From: Pseudomonadota bacterium
GTDB taxonomy: Bacteria; Pseudomonadota; Alphaproteobacteria; Rhizobiales; Devosiaceae
Reading direction: 5' to 3'
Assembly (NCBI GenBank): GCA_023433775.1
Contig: JAEYTY010000082.1
Location: 1-30,350, forward strand
DNA length: 30,350 nucleotides
Numbering within the stretch: position 1 is the stretch's first letter; each line of letters begins with the position of its first letter. The translations under genes and the position numbers were made by a program. The notes below the pieces were generated by a model, which worked only from the letters and a program-made list of their open reading frames with translations, did not search any database and had not been told where the DNA came from. Below, in pieces: positions 8,306 through 16,342 of this stretch.

Positions 8306-10111
8306 GTGGCTCAACGAGCGCGGTCGCGGTGGTATTTCGGCATAGCGGCGGCAGTTTTGGTCTGTGGCCTGGCGGCCATTGCCTATAACCTTGCGCATAG
8401 AGCCGGTATGGATCGTCTCGCCGGCCAGTTGCGGGACCGGTTGACCCTGTCGCAGCGCGCGGTCGAAAGCGAAATCGAGCGCTTTGCCTATCTGCCGCAG
8501 GTGCTCGGGGAAGATGACCGGGTATTGGGCCTGCTGCAATCGCCCTCGCCAGAGGGCGTGCGGCAGGTCAATGCCTATCTCGGCAATGTCGCGCGCCATG
8601 CGCAGGCCGACGTGGTCTATCTCATCGATGGCAACGGCATGACACTGGCCGCCTCGAACTGGGATTTGCCCAGTTCCTTTGTTGGACACAATTACGGCTT
8701 CCGTCCCTATTTTACCGATGCGATCGAGCAGGGCCGTGGCGCCTATTATGCGGTGGGCGTCACAACGGGTGTGCCGGGATATTTTCTCTCCAGCCGCATT
8801 GATGGGCCGGACGGGCCGCTGGGCGTGGCGGTGGTCAAGGTGGATATGTCGCCGCTCGAACGGGTCTGGGCAGAAGCGGGCGAGATGACCGGGGTCGCCG
8901 ACAGCGCCGGCATTGTGTTTCTCAGCGGGGTTCCCCAGTGGCGTTATCGGCCGCTTTATCAGCTGACCGAAGCCGACAAGGCGCTGATTGCAGCGGAGCG
9001 GCGCTATGATGGCAATAACGTGTTCAGTCGCGTTCCGCTCGTCGAGGCGCTTGAGACGGAGGGATTAACGCAGCTAAGCCAGGACGGCGCTCCGCCTCTC
9101 GCCCTGAGCGCTGTTCTCATTGATCCCGGTGGCGGCTGGCGACTGGTCAGCGCGCTGCCGTCGCGACCTGTGCGAGAGGAAGCCCAGCTTGTGGCTGGTG
9201 TCGTGGGCCTGCTGACTCTCGTTTGCGTGCTTCTCGGACTTTTTGGTTATCAGCGACGCCAATTGACGCTGTTCAAGCTCGAGCAGAACGCCGTGCTGGA
9301 GCGCCGCGTTGCCGAACGGACCAGCGCGCTGGCGCGCGAGATCGATGAGCGCAAGCGTACCGAGGAAGAGTTGCGCCAGACCCAGGACAGTCTGATCCAT
9401 GCGGCAAAGCTGGCCGCTCTGGGCCGCATGTCTGCTGCCATTGTCCATGAGGTGAGCCAGCCGCTGTCGGCGCTGGACAACACCCTGGCCGCCGCCGGCC
9501 TTCATGCCCAGCGCCAGAATGTCGAAAAGTCTGCTGCATCCATCCAGACGGGCCGGGATCTGCTCAAGCGGATGCAGCGCACGATCAAGAATCTCAGGAC
9601 CTTTTCCTCGCGCGCCAAAAGCCTGCCTTGCGAGCCAATTTCGCTGGCCCAGTCCGTCAGCGAGGCGATCGATATCGTTTCGCCCCGGGCCAAGGAGCGC
9701 AAGGTAAGCCTCGCATTTGACGGCGGCGATGCTTCGATCATGGCGGCGGTCAACGCTGTGCGGATCGAACAGGTGTTCATAAATCTGCTGCTTAATGCCA
9801 TCGATGCAACCGCCAGCATGGGCAATAGCCAGATTTCAGTGCGGCTGCGCCAATCGGACGAACTTGCGCTGGTCGAGTTCTGCGATGCCGGTCCCGGCAT
9901 TCCCCATGATATTGCCGACCAGATTATCGAGCCCTTTTTCACCACCAAGACGAGCGGGGAAGGGCTGGGACTGGGCCTGTCGATTTCCCGCGCCATTCTG
10001 GAAGACTATAAGGGGACGCTTGCCTTTTCCGCGCCGCCGGGTGGGGGCACCTGCGCCACGGTCTCCCTGCCGCTGGCCGCTCGACCAGCAGTGAGCGAGG
10101 CGGCAGGATGA
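8306..10111 (+). CDS. DctB-like membrane sensor histidine kinase
   Basis: The product is 601 aa. TM1 (about 10-30) and TM2 (about 296-314) enclose a periplasmic domain of about 260 residues with the double-Cache style of DctB (for example VVYLIDGNGMTLAASNWD and GYFLSSRI). A coiled-coil linker follows (about 325-362), then the HisKA H-box with phospho-acceptor H381 (AAIVHEVSQPLSAL). The ATPase boxes are N (INLLLNAIDATA, near 493), G1 (DAGPGIP), F (EPFFTTK) and G2 (GEGLGLGLSISRA). The protein should sense a periplasmic ligand and phosphorylate the adjacent sigma54 activator, whose ATG overlaps this stop (ATGA). The start is GTG at 8306 with GGAGG only 4 nt upstream. The next gene group encodes a TAXI importer, so the ligand is probably the substrate of that importer rather than necessarily a C4-dicarboxylate. 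Confidence 0.9.
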   Translation: MAQRARSRWYFGIAAAVLVCGLAAIAYNLAHRAGMDRLAGQLRDRLTLSQRAVESEIERFAYLPQVLGEDDRVLGLLQSPSPEGVRQVNAYLGNVARHAQADVVYLIDGNGMTLAASNWDLPSSFVGHNYGFRPYFTDAIEQGRGAYYAVGVTTGVPGYFLSSRIDGPDGPLGVAVVKVDMSPLERVWAEAGEMTGVADSAGIVFLSGVPQWRYRPLYQLTEADKALIAAERRYDGNNVFSRVPLVEALETEGLTQLSQDGAPPLALSAVLIDPGGGWRLVSALPSRPVREEAQLVAGVVGLLTLVCVLLGLFGYQRRQLTLFKLEQNAVLERRVAERTSALAREIDERKRTEEELRQTQDSLIHAAKLAALGRMSAAIVHEVSQPLSALDNTLAAAGLHAQRQNVEKSAASIQTGRDLLKRMQRTIKNLRTFSSRAKSLPCEPISLAQSVSEAIDIVSPRAKERKVSLAFDGGDASIMAAVNAVRIEQVFINLLLNAIDATASMGNSQISVRLRQSDELALVEFCDAGPGIPHDIADQIIEPFFTTKTSGEGLGLGLSISRAILEDYKGTLAFSAPPGGGTCATVSLPLAARPAVSEAAG

Positions 10112-11442
10112 GCCGGGGCCGCATCATTTTTGTCGATGACGAAGCCGAGCTGTGCGATGCAGCGGCCGACTGGCTGGATGCCTGCGGCTTCGCGGTGACC
10201 ACCTTTACCCAGCCCGAAGCCGTCCTCGACAAAATCGACGCCTCGACTTGCGACTGCGTCGTCTCAGACATGCGGATGCCATCTCTCTCCGGCCTTGATC
10301 TGCTTGGGCAAATTCAAAAGCGCGATCCCGATCTGCCTGTGGTCTTGCTGACCGGGCATGGCGATGTTTCCCTCGCCGTCGAGGCAATGCAGGCCGGGGC
10401 CTATCACTTTCTCGAAAAGCCATATGATGCCGACCAGCTGGTCTCCATTCTCGACAATGCAGTGGAGCGGCGGCGGCTGAGGCAGGAAATCGACAGGCTC
10501 AAGCGCACGCCGGACGATCTCGATGCGCGCCTGATCGGCGTGTCTTCCGCCATGGCCAATGTGCGCCGCTCGGTGCAGCATTTGGCCGATATTGATGTGG
10601 ATGTGCTGATCACGGGCGAAACCGGCACCGGCAAGGAAGTGGTGGCGCGGGCGCTGCATGATTTCGGCAAACGGCGGTCCGGACCCTTCGTGGCGATCAA
10701 TTGTGCGGCAATTCCTGAATCTATTTTCGAAAGCGAGATGTTCGGTCATGAACGCGGCGCCTTTACGGGCGCGCAGGCGTCACGGCAGGGCAGGCTGGCC
10801 TATGCCTCGGGCGGGACAGTGTTTCTCGACGAAATTGAATCCATGCCGCTCCCCTTGCAGGCCAAGGTACTGCGCGTGATCCAGGAGCGGACAGTCGAGC
10901 CGATTGGCTCCAATCGTCAGGTGCCTGTCGACGTCCGGTTTATCGCCGCCACCAAGGTCGACCTCAGGGTTGAGAGTGCCGCGGGGCGGTTCCGACAGGA
11001 CCTCTATTTCCGGCTGGCGACTATTGACCTGCCGCTGCCGCCGCTGCGCGACCGCGCGGAGGATATTGGGCTGCTTTACACCGTATTCGCACGGCGCGCG
11101 GCCGAACGGCATGGCCTGGCGTTCAGGGAATTGCCCATTCATCTGCGGATGGATCTTGCGCAACAGCGCTGGCCGGGAAATGTGCGCGAGCTCAAATCCT
11201 ATGCGGAGCGGGCTGTGATCGGGCTGGAAGCGCAGGGGCTTGCAACCGTTCCCTCCGGCAACCTGCCCGACATGGTGGCTGCCTATGAAGCCAGGGTGAT
11301 CGCCGAGGCCCTCGAAGCTGTGGGCGGTGCAACCACCGAGGCTGCCGAACGCCTTGGCGTGCCCCGCCGGACGCTGAACGAGAAAATAGCCAAATATGGG
11401 CTGCGCGCGGAAGCGAGTCAGGGCGAAACTTCGCCCGGCTAG
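10108..11442 (+). CDS. DctD-like sigma54-dependent response regulator
   Basis: The product is 444 aa with three domains. The receiver domain (1 to about 120) has acidic residues D10/D11, phospho-acceptor D54 (VVSDMRMP) and K104. The AAA+ domain (about 140-370) has Walker A GETGTGKE (170-177), the sigma54-contacting GAFTGA loop (217-222) and Walker B GTVFLDEI (236-243). A Fis-type HTH lies at about 393-432 (TTEAAERLGVPRRTLNEKIAKYGL). The GAFTGA motif shows that this is a true bacterial enhancer-binding protein for sigma54 polymerase. It is translationally coupled to the kinase by an ATGA overlap. The -24/-12 promoter and paired dyads directly downstream, in front of the TAXI operon, are its likely target. 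Confidence 0.92.
   Translation: MSRGRIIFVDDEAELCDAAADWLDACGFAVTTFTQPEAVLDKIDASTCDCVVSDMRMPSLSGLDLLGQIQKRDPDLPVVLLTGHGDVSLAVEAMQAGAYHFLEKPYDADQLVSILDNAVERRRLRQEIDRLKRTPDDLDARLIGVSSAMANVRRSVQHLADIDVDVLITGETGTGKEVVARALHDFGKRRSGPFVAINCAAIPESIFESEMFGHERGAFTGAQASRQGRLAYASGGTVFLDEIESMPLPLQAKVLRVIQERTVEPIGSNRQVPVDVRFIAATKVDLRVESAAGRFRQDLYFRLATIDLPLPPLRDRAEDIGLLYTVFARRAAERHGLAFRELPIHLRMDLAQQRWPGNVRELKSYAERAVIGLEAQGLATVPSGNLPDMVAAYEARVIAEALEAVGGATTEAAERLGVPRRTLNEKIAKYGLRAEASQGETSPG
11421..11436. promoter_or_regulatory. Candidate enhancer site 1 for the DctD-like activator
   Basis: GGGCGAAACTTCGCCC is a perfect 7-bp inverted repeat with a 2-bp centre. It lies inside the last codons of the activator gene, about 106 bp upstream of the predicted sigma54 start site. 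It matches site 2 at 11 of 16 positions, and the two centres are 31 bp apart, about three helical turns. It could also be read as a short terminator hairpin, but no T-tract follows. Confidence 0.5.
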
Positions 11443-11451
11443 CAGCGTTCT

Positions 11452-11467
11452 GAGCGGATTTCCGCCC
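11452..11467. promoter_or_regulatory. Candidate enhancer site 2 for the DctD-like activator
   Basis: GAGCGGATTTCCGCCC contains the perfect core GCGGA-TT-TCCGC and shares the pattern GNGCGRANNTYCGCCC with site 1. Its centre is about 75 bp upstream of the predicted sigma54 start site. Paired dyads on one helix face at this distance are typical of activator sites for DctD/NtrC-type proteins. Confidence 0.5.
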
Positions 11468-11506
11468 GGATGGCGCCGAAACATCAGGTAATCCGGCATC
11501 TTCAAG

Positions 11507-11523
11507 CTGGCACAGCCCTTGCA
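11507..11523 (+). promoter_or_regulatory. Sigma54 (-24/-12) promoter of the TAXI TRAP operon
   Basis: CTGGCACAGCCCTTGCA fits the sigma54 consensus TGGCAC-N5-TTGC with correct spacing. The invariant GG is at 11509-11510 and GC is at 11521-11522. Transcription should start near 11534, about 50 bp before the binding-protein ATG at 11584. The gene just upstream encodes a sigma54 activator with an intact GAFTGA loop. Confidence 0.8.
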
Positions 11524-11583
11524 AAGATGGGGGCGGTACGCCGCGAGGATCGGCGACCACCAAACCTTTTGGGAGGAAAATCG

Positions 11584-12537
11584 ATGACCAATATGATGAC
11601 GCGCCTTGGCGCGGCAGCTCTGCTGTGCACCGCTCTGACCGCTCCGGCTGTGCATGGCCAGGAATTCATCAATGTGCTGACCGGGGGCACCTCGGGTGTC
11701 TATTATCCGCTGGGTGTCGCGCTCAGCGAAATCTATGCCGACGGGATTGAAGGCTCACGCACCCAGGTGCAGGCAACGAAGGCCTCGGTCGAGAACCTCA
11801 ATCTTCTCGCTCAGGGCCGGGGCGAGATCGCTTTCGCGCTGGGTGACTCGGTAGCACTGGCCTGGCAGGGCAGCGAAGAGGCCGGCTTCCCGCGCCCCCT
11901 CGAAAACCTGCGGGCCATTGCAGCCATTTATCCCAATTACGTGCAGATCGTGGCCGATGCGCAATCGGGCATTGTCACGCTGGAAGACCTGCCGGGCAAG
12001 TCCATGTCGGTGGGTGCGCCCGCCTCGGGTACCGAGCTCAATGCCCGGGCCATCTTCGAAGCCGCCGGCCTCAGCTATGACGATCTCGGACGGCTTGAAT
12101 ATCTACCCTATGCTGAATCGGCTGAACTGATCAAAAACCGCCAGCTCGATTCAACACTTCAGTCGGCGGGCCTGGGCGTTGCCTTTATCCAGGATCTGAC
12201 GGCCACCCACTCCATCAATATCGTGGCCATTCCCGCCGAAACCGTGGTGCAGATCGGCGAACCCTATGTGCCCGCCATCATCCCCGCCGGCACCTATCGC
12301 GGCCAGGACGAGGATGTTCCAACCGCAGCCATTGGCAATATTCTGGTGTCGCATGAGGGCGTCAGCGAGGAAACCGCCTATCAGATGACCAAGCTGATGT
12401 TCGAAAATCTCGACCGTATGCGGGCTGCGCACAGTGCCGCCGAGAGCATCGACATCAATGCGGCAATCAAGGGCCTGCCCATTCCGCTGCATCCGGGTGC
12501 GGAGCGCTATTACCGCGAGCAGGGCATCATTCAATAG
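11584..12537 (+). CDS. TAXI-family TRAP transporter solute-binding protein
   Basis: The product is 317 aa. A signal peptide (MTNMMTRLGAAALLCTALTA, cleavage near AVHG-Q) targets it to the periplasm. The mature N-terminus, FINVLTGGTSGVYYPLGVAL, is the hallmark of TAXI (TRAP-associated extracytoplasmic immunogenic) binding proteins, and the length is normal. Later TAXI-like stretches include AFALGDSVALAW and LPGKSMSVGAPASGTELNARAI. The protein captures a small organic acid or amino acid and delivers it to the fused permease encoded next. Some TAXI proteins bind glutamate or 2-oxoglutarate; the ligand here cannot be read from sequence. The start at 11584 is supported by GGGAGG 7 nt upstream; a longer reading from 11470 crosses the sigma54 promoter and is rejected. 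Confidence 0.93.
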   Translation: MTNMMTRLGAAALLCTALTAPAVHGQEFINVLTGGTSGVYYPLGVALSEIYADGIEGSRTQVQATKASVENLNLLAQGRGEIAFALGDSVALAWQGSEEAGFPRPLENLRAIAAIYPNYVQIVADAQSGIVTLEDLPGKSMSVGAPASGTELNARAIFEAAGLSYDDLGRLEYLPYAESAELIKNRQLDSTLQSAGLGVAFIQDLTATHSINIVAIPAETVVQIGEPYVPAIIPAGTYRGQDEDVPTAAIGNILVSHEGVSEETAYQMTKLMFENLDRMRAAHSAAESIDINAAIKGLPIPLHPGAERYYREQGIIQ

Positions 12538-12545
12538 TCATGGCC

Positions 12546-12570
12546 GGGCCTGCCGTTCAGCGGCAGGCCC
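12546..12570 (+). terminator. Intercistronic hairpin after the TAXI binding protein
   Basis: A perfect 10-bp stem (GGGCCTGCCG pairing with CGGCAGGCCC) closes a TTCAG loop. It starts 8 bp after the stop. No strong T-tract follows, so it is more likely a partial terminator or mRNA-stabilising element that raises binding-protein output relative to the permease. Confidence 0.6.
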
Positions 12571-12600
12571 GAATATCGCTCTTTTGGGAGGAAGAGATCT

Positions 12601-14721
12601 ATGACCCATACCGGTGAAACTGGCCGCGATGCTCTGGCGGACCGAGCAGAGGAAGAGGCTATCGAGGGCCTGCCACCCGGCTTCGGCCCCGGCATAAGCG
12701 GCAAGATTGCCTTCGGCATCGCCATAGCCTTTGCCCTGTTCACGCTGTGGACTGCTGCCTATGGATCGCTGCCGAGCCAGGTCGTGCGCGCCATGCATGT
12801 GGGGTTCCTGCTGCTTCTGACCTTTGGCCTCGTGGCCAATCTCGTCGCGAAATCCGTGCCGGCCAAAGTGTTCTTCTGGAGCCTTGGCATCGCCGGGTTT
12901 CTGACCGGGCTGTATAACTGGGTCTTCTATATCGATATTATCCGCCGCACCGGTTTTCTCACGACCATGGACCTGATCGTGGGCGCGGGCGTGGTCATTC
13001 TGGTGTTTGAGGCGGCGCGACGCATCCTCGGATGGCCGCTGGCGCTGATTGCCGCAATCTTCCTCGCCTATTGTTTTTTCGGCCAGTATCTGCCGGCGCC
13101 GCTGGTTCATCGCGGCTACAGCTTCGAACTCATTGTCGAGCATTTCGGCTTCGGCACCGAGGGCATCTATGGCACGCCCATCTATGTCTCGGCCGCCTAT
13201 ATCTTCATCTTCGTCGTCTTCGCCGCCTTTCTGGAGCGCGCGGGGATGCTGAAGCTGTTCAACGATTTCGCCCTGGGCCTGGTCGGCGGTTCGCGCGGCG
13301 GACCGGCGCAGGTCGCCGTTTTGTCTTCGGCCCTGATGGGCACCATTTCCGGGTCCGGCGTCGCCAATGTGGTGGCATCGGGCCAGTTTACCATTCCGCT
13401 CATGAAGCGGTTCGGCTATCGGTCGGCCTTTGCCGGCGGCGTAGAGGCGACAGCCTCCATGGGTGGCCAGATCATGCCGCCTGTCATGGGCGCCGTGGCC
13501 TTCATCATGGCTGAAACGCTCAATGTGCCCTATGCGGCCATCGTGCAGGCCGCCATTGTGCCGGCGCTGCTCTACTTCGCGGTCTGCTTCTGGATGGTGC
13601 ATCTCGAAGCATCAAAGCTCGGGCTCAAGGGCCTGCCGAAAAGCCAATTGCCTGATCCCTGGAAAGCGGTTCGGGAACATTGGCCTCTGATCCTGCCGCT
13701 GGCGGCGTTGGTCTATCTGCTGTTTGCCGGTTACACGCCGGTCTTTGCCGGGACGATGGGTCTGGCGCTGGTCGTTGTGCTGATCCTGGGCACGCCGCTG
13801 GCCGCCCGCATCGGACCCTTCGCCTTCCGCATGGTGTTCTGGATTGCACTGGGCCTGGCTGCCGCTTCCTTCGCCTGGGTGGGTGTCAACCTGCTCGTCG
13901 CAGTGATCGTGGCCCTGATTGCCGCCTGCGCCTTTTTCAAGGGCGGTCGCGAAACGCTGGCGATCTGCCGGGATGCGCTTGCCCAGGGCGCGCGCAATGC
14001 CCTGCCGGTGGGTGTCGCCTGCGCCGTGGTTGGGATCGTTATCGGCACGCTCACACTGACCGGCATCGCCTCGACTTTCATCAGCGCCATCATCAGCGTC
14101 GGGGAGAACAATCTGTTCCTCTCGCTGGTGCTCACCATGATCACCTGCCTCGTGCTGGGCATGGGCATTCCGACAATCCCGAACTACATCATCACCTCCT
14201 CGCTGGCGGGGCCAGCTCTGCTCGAGCTCGGTGTGCCGCTGCTGGTCAGCCACATGTTCGTCTTCTATTTCGGCATCATGGCTGACCTTACCCCGCCTGT
14301 GGCTCTGGCCTGCTTTGCGGCCGCGCCCATCGCCAAATCGACTGGCCTCAAAATCTCGCTCAATGCGATAAAGCTGGCCGCTGCGGGCTTCGTCATTCCC
14401 TTCATGGCTGTTTTTACGCCGTCGCTGATGCTGCAGGATGGGGGCTGGATGGCCGAGGCGTTCGGATATCCGGTCGAAGTGGCCTATGTGATCTTCAAGG
14501 CATGTGTCGGCATCGGGCTGACGGGGGTTGGCCTGGTTGGGTTCCTCTTCGTCCGTGCCGGGTTGATCGAACGCCTGCTGTTCCTGTGTGCCGGTATTTC
14601 GCTCATCCTCGCTCTCCCCTGGACCGATGAGATCGGCTTCCTGGCGGGCCTGGTGCTGGTCCTGCTGCAGTGGCGCAGGGCTCGCACGCAGGCCGCAGGG
14701 CAGGAGGGTCAGCCGGCATGA
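12601..14721 (+). CDS. TRAP transporter fused QM permease (TAXI type)
   Basis: The product is 706 aa and is almost entirely hydrophobic. The N-terminal third contains the small DctQ-like helices fused to the large DctM-like domain, the arrangement usual for TAXI systems. The M domain carries the conserved GGSRGGPAQVAVLSSALMG and TISGSGVANVVASGQ region (about residues 230-260), and a second repeat with GMGIPTIPNYIITSSLAGPA (about 520). It should drive ion-coupled uptake of the ligand carried by the upstream binding protein. The ATG at 12601 follows GGGAGG by 9 nt. The last codons overlap the DUF1850 gene (ATGA). Confidence 0.93.
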   Translation: MTHTGETGRDALADRAEEEAIEGLPPGFGPGISGKIAFGIAIAFALFTLWTAAYGSLPSQVVRAMHVGFLLLLTFGLVANLVAKSVPAKVFFWSLGIAGFLTGLYNWVFYIDIIRRTGFLTTMDLIVGAGVVILVFEAARRILGWPLALIAAIFLAYCFFGQYLPAPLVHRGYSFELIVEHFGFGTEGIYGTPIYVSAAYIFIFVVFAAFLERAGMLKLFNDFALGLVGGSRGGPAQVAVLSSALMGTISGSGVANVVASGQFTIPLMKRFGYRSAFAGGVEATASMGGQIMPPVMGAVAFIMAETLNVPYAAIVQAAIVPALLYFAVCFWMVHLEASKLGLKGLPKSQLPDPWKAVREHWPLILPLAALVYLLFAGYTPVFAGTMGLALVVVLILGTPLAARIGPFAFRMVFWIALGLAAASFAWVGVNLLVAVIVALIAACAFFKGGRETLAICRDALAQGARNALPVGVACAVVGIVIGTLTLTGIASTFISAIISVGENNLFLSLVLTMITCLVLGMGIPTIPNYIITSSLAGPALLELGVPLLVSHMFVFYFGIMADLTPPVALACFAAAPIAKSTGLKISLNAIKLAAAGFVIPFMAVFTPSLMLQDGGWMAEAFGYPVEVAYVIFKACVGIGLTGVGLVGFLFVRAGLIERLLFLCAGISLILALPWTDEIGFLAGLVLVLLQWRRARTQAAGQEGQPA

Positions 14722-15122
14722 GCCTCTGCATCGCCGCAAGCGGACATCTCATTGCGCTTGCGGCGAGCGCATTCTCCCTCACCTGGACCCATTCGGTGGA
14801 GAAAACCGAGTGGCGGGAGGACTGGCTTGTGGTCGAAAACCGGCTTCTGTTGGAAGAGGCCGCCGTCTCCGGCTCCGGGGCGGGAATCGGGTTGCCGAAC
14901 GATGCTATATGGAGGGATGGCGTATGGACCTATCGGCCCGGTCTTGCCCCCCTGAAACAATTGAGTCTTGCCGCATCGGGCGCGACCGTTTCGCCCTGGA
15001 CCCTCTGCACCAACGAGACATGTCTTGAACTGGGCCGAGAGGCAGGCGAGCCGGTGACGATTTGGTCCGCCGAGAGCTGCGCCTTGCCGGAAGGATCGGA
15101 CGCGAGCCATTCAACTCGATGA
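14718..15122 (+). CDS. DUF1850 family protein linked to TAXI TRAP transporter
   Basis: The product is 134 aa from ATG at 14718, overlapping the permease stop as ATGA, with GGAGGG upstream at 14703-14708. The pattern TWTHSVEKTEWREDW followed by a GSGAGIGLP region is what I know from DUF1850 proteins, which commonly sit at the end of TAXI TRAP operons. The first 20 residues are mildly hydrophobic (LCIAASGHLIALAASAF), so export or membrane association is possible. It has two Cys in CTNETC and one nearer the C-terminus. The biochemical role is unknown; the conserved position suggests an accessory to the transporter. Confidence 0.85.
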   Translation: MSLCIAASGHLIALAASAFSLTWTHSVEKTEWREDWLVVENRLLLEEAAVSGSGAGIGLPNDAIWRDGVWTYRPGLAPLKQLSLAASGATVSPWTLCTNETCLELGREAGEPVTIWSAESCALPEGSDASHSTR

Positions 15123-15133
15123 TCGAGGCTGGT

Positions 15134-15152
15134 CTGGCGGTCAGTCCGCCAG
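15134..15152. terminator. Hairpin at the convergent junction DUF1850 / lacI-type gene
   Basis: CTGGCGG (15134-15140) pairs with CCGCCAG (15146-15152) around a TCAGT loop, and the minus-strand stop codon (15141-15143) lies in the loop. Because it is symmetric it may act on transcripts from both sides. No T-tract is evident, so its efficiency is uncertain. Confidence 0.45.
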
Positions 15153-16178
15153 CACCATGTCGCTGTCGCCTTCGACCAGCTCCAGCGGAACCACCTTTCG
15201 GGTGATGCCGAGAGGGTAGGCTTCGGCATAGGCAGGCATGGTGGCGAGCAGCGCCTCGGCCAGCGCAATGCCCAGATCGCGCAGGGAAAGGCGGAAGCAG
15301 GTCAGTTTGGGCACCAGGTAATGGGCCTGCGGACTGTCGCGGCCGATCACGGCAAAGTTCTTTCCGGGCACCAGACCGACTTCATAGAGTCCATTGTAGA
15401 GCCCCAGTGACATGACTTCGTTGGTCAGCACGAAACCTGTTGGGCGCTTGTCGACAGGCATGGCAGCGATGGCGCTGGCAATCTGGTGGCCGCCCTTTTC
15501 GTTGGGGTGGGCGCGGAAGACCATGTCGGGGTCAAAGGCGATGCCATGCCGCGCGAGCACCTTGCGGTAGGCGTCGAGAAAGACAAAGCCGAGATTGGTA
15601 TCGTCGAGCGGAATGGAGACACCGATGCGCTTGTGTCCCTTGGCAATCAGCCGAGATACGCCGACTTCGGCAATGCTTTCAAAATCCAGATCAAGCCAGG
15701 GATGGCCCGCATCGGTTTCCGAGCGGCCCAGCGCGATGAATGGCACCTTGTGGGAGGCCAGCAGATCGATGCGGTGGTCGATCCGCTTGGTCGAGGAAAT
15801 AATGAGCGCATCCGCAAAGCCGCGCGCCAGCACGCGCTGCATATAGGCGTCCGGATCTTCCTCGGATGAGCAGAGCAGGGCGACGAGGTCGAGCTGATGG
15901 CGGGCAAAAACGGTCTGCACACCATCGAAGACGCTCATGAAGAACACATCGCCTTCGCCGGTAATCTGCGAGCCGGTCTGCATCATGAAGCCGACGACGC
16001 CGGTGGTGCCCTTGCGCAGGGAACGGCCGGCCTGATTGGGCACATAGCCGATGGCCGCGGCAGCCTCCATGACGCGGCGCCTTGTGTCCTCATTGACGTC
16101 CGGCTTGCCGTTCAAAGCGCGCGAGACCGTGCCGATAGACACGTTCAATTCCTGCGCCAAACGCCTGATACCGCTCAT
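15141..16178 (-). CDS. LacI-family transcriptional repressor (divergent from dehydrogenase operon)
   Basis: The product is 345 aa from ATG at 16178 (MSGIRRLAQELNVSIGTVSR); a GTG two codons earlier at 16184 is an alternative, and neither has a strong ribosome site. The HTH covers about 3-24, followed by the hinge region (VPNQAGRSLRKG) and a periplasmic-binding-like effector domain to the end, which is normal LacI length. The gene is divergent from the dehydrogenase/isomerase operon. Two near-identical palindromes in the shared gap, of the CG-centred type LacI proteins bind, are its probable operators, so it likely represses that operon and itself. The inducer is unknown, presumably a sugar or sugar acid handled by the two enzymes. 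Confidence 0.92.
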   Translation of the reverse strand: MSGIRRLAQELNVSIGTVSRALNGKPDVNEDTRRRVMEAAAAIGYVPNQAGRSLRKGTTGVVGFMMQTGSQITGEGDVFFMSVFDGVQTVFARHQLDLVALLCSSEEDPDAYMQRVLARGFADALIISSTKRIDHRIDLLASHKVPFIALGRSETDAGHPWLDLDFESIAEVGVSRLIAKGHKRIGVSIPLDDTNLGFVFLDAYRKVLARHGIAFDPDMVFRAHPNEKGGHQIASAIAAMPVDKRPTGFVLTNEVMSLGLYNGLYEVGLVPGKNFAVIGRDSPQAHYLVPKLTCFRLSLRDLGIALAEALLATMPAYAEAYPLGITRKVVPLELVEGDSDMVLAD

Positions 16179-16214
16179 TTTCACTGAACTTTCTGCACAG
16201 CCGAACGTCCATCT

Positions 16215-16228
16215 CGGAAACGTTTACG
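16215..16228. promoter_or_regulatory. LacI-type operator O1
   Basis: CGGAAACGTTTACG differs from the perfect palindrome at 16267 in one base. It lies upstream of the -35 element of the plus-strand promoter and 37 bp from the repressor start. Its centre is 52 bp from O2, about five helical turns, so both sites are on the same face of the DNA. Confidence 0.75.
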
Positions 16229-16236
16229 ATTTCCCA

Positions 16237-16266
16237 TTGACACATCCCGCCTTCCAACACTAGCGT
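16237..16266 (+). promoter_or_regulatory. Candidate sigma70 promoter of the dehydrogenase operon
   Basis: A perfect -35 box TTGACA (16237-16242) is followed 18 bp later by a weak -10 box TAGCGT (16261-16266). Transcription would start near 16273, inside operator O2. The arrangement with an operator on each side supports the call despite the poor -10. Confidence 0.5.
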
Positions 16267-16280
16267 CGTAAACGTTTACG
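16267..16280. promoter_or_regulatory. LacI-type operator O2
   Basis: CGTAAACGTTTACG is a perfect 14-bp palindrome with the central CG typical of LacI-family operators. It covers the predicted transcription start of the dehydrogenase operon, where bound repressor would block polymerase. Confidence 0.8.
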
Positions 16281-16342
16281 GACTGCGTTTCCGAAGCCGC
16301 ACCAGATGGCAAGGCAATGTCAAAGTCCCTAGGGAGGTGTTC

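Noticed and set aside
8072..8689. Minus-strand frame over the start of the DctB-like kinase
   Set aside because: It is antisense to the kinase N-terminus and periplasmic domain and shows no family resemblance.
12538..14739. Long minus-strand frames opposite the TRAP permease
   Set aside because: Their His-, Gln- and Arg-rich translations mirror the hydrophobic codons of the permease, so they are shadows.
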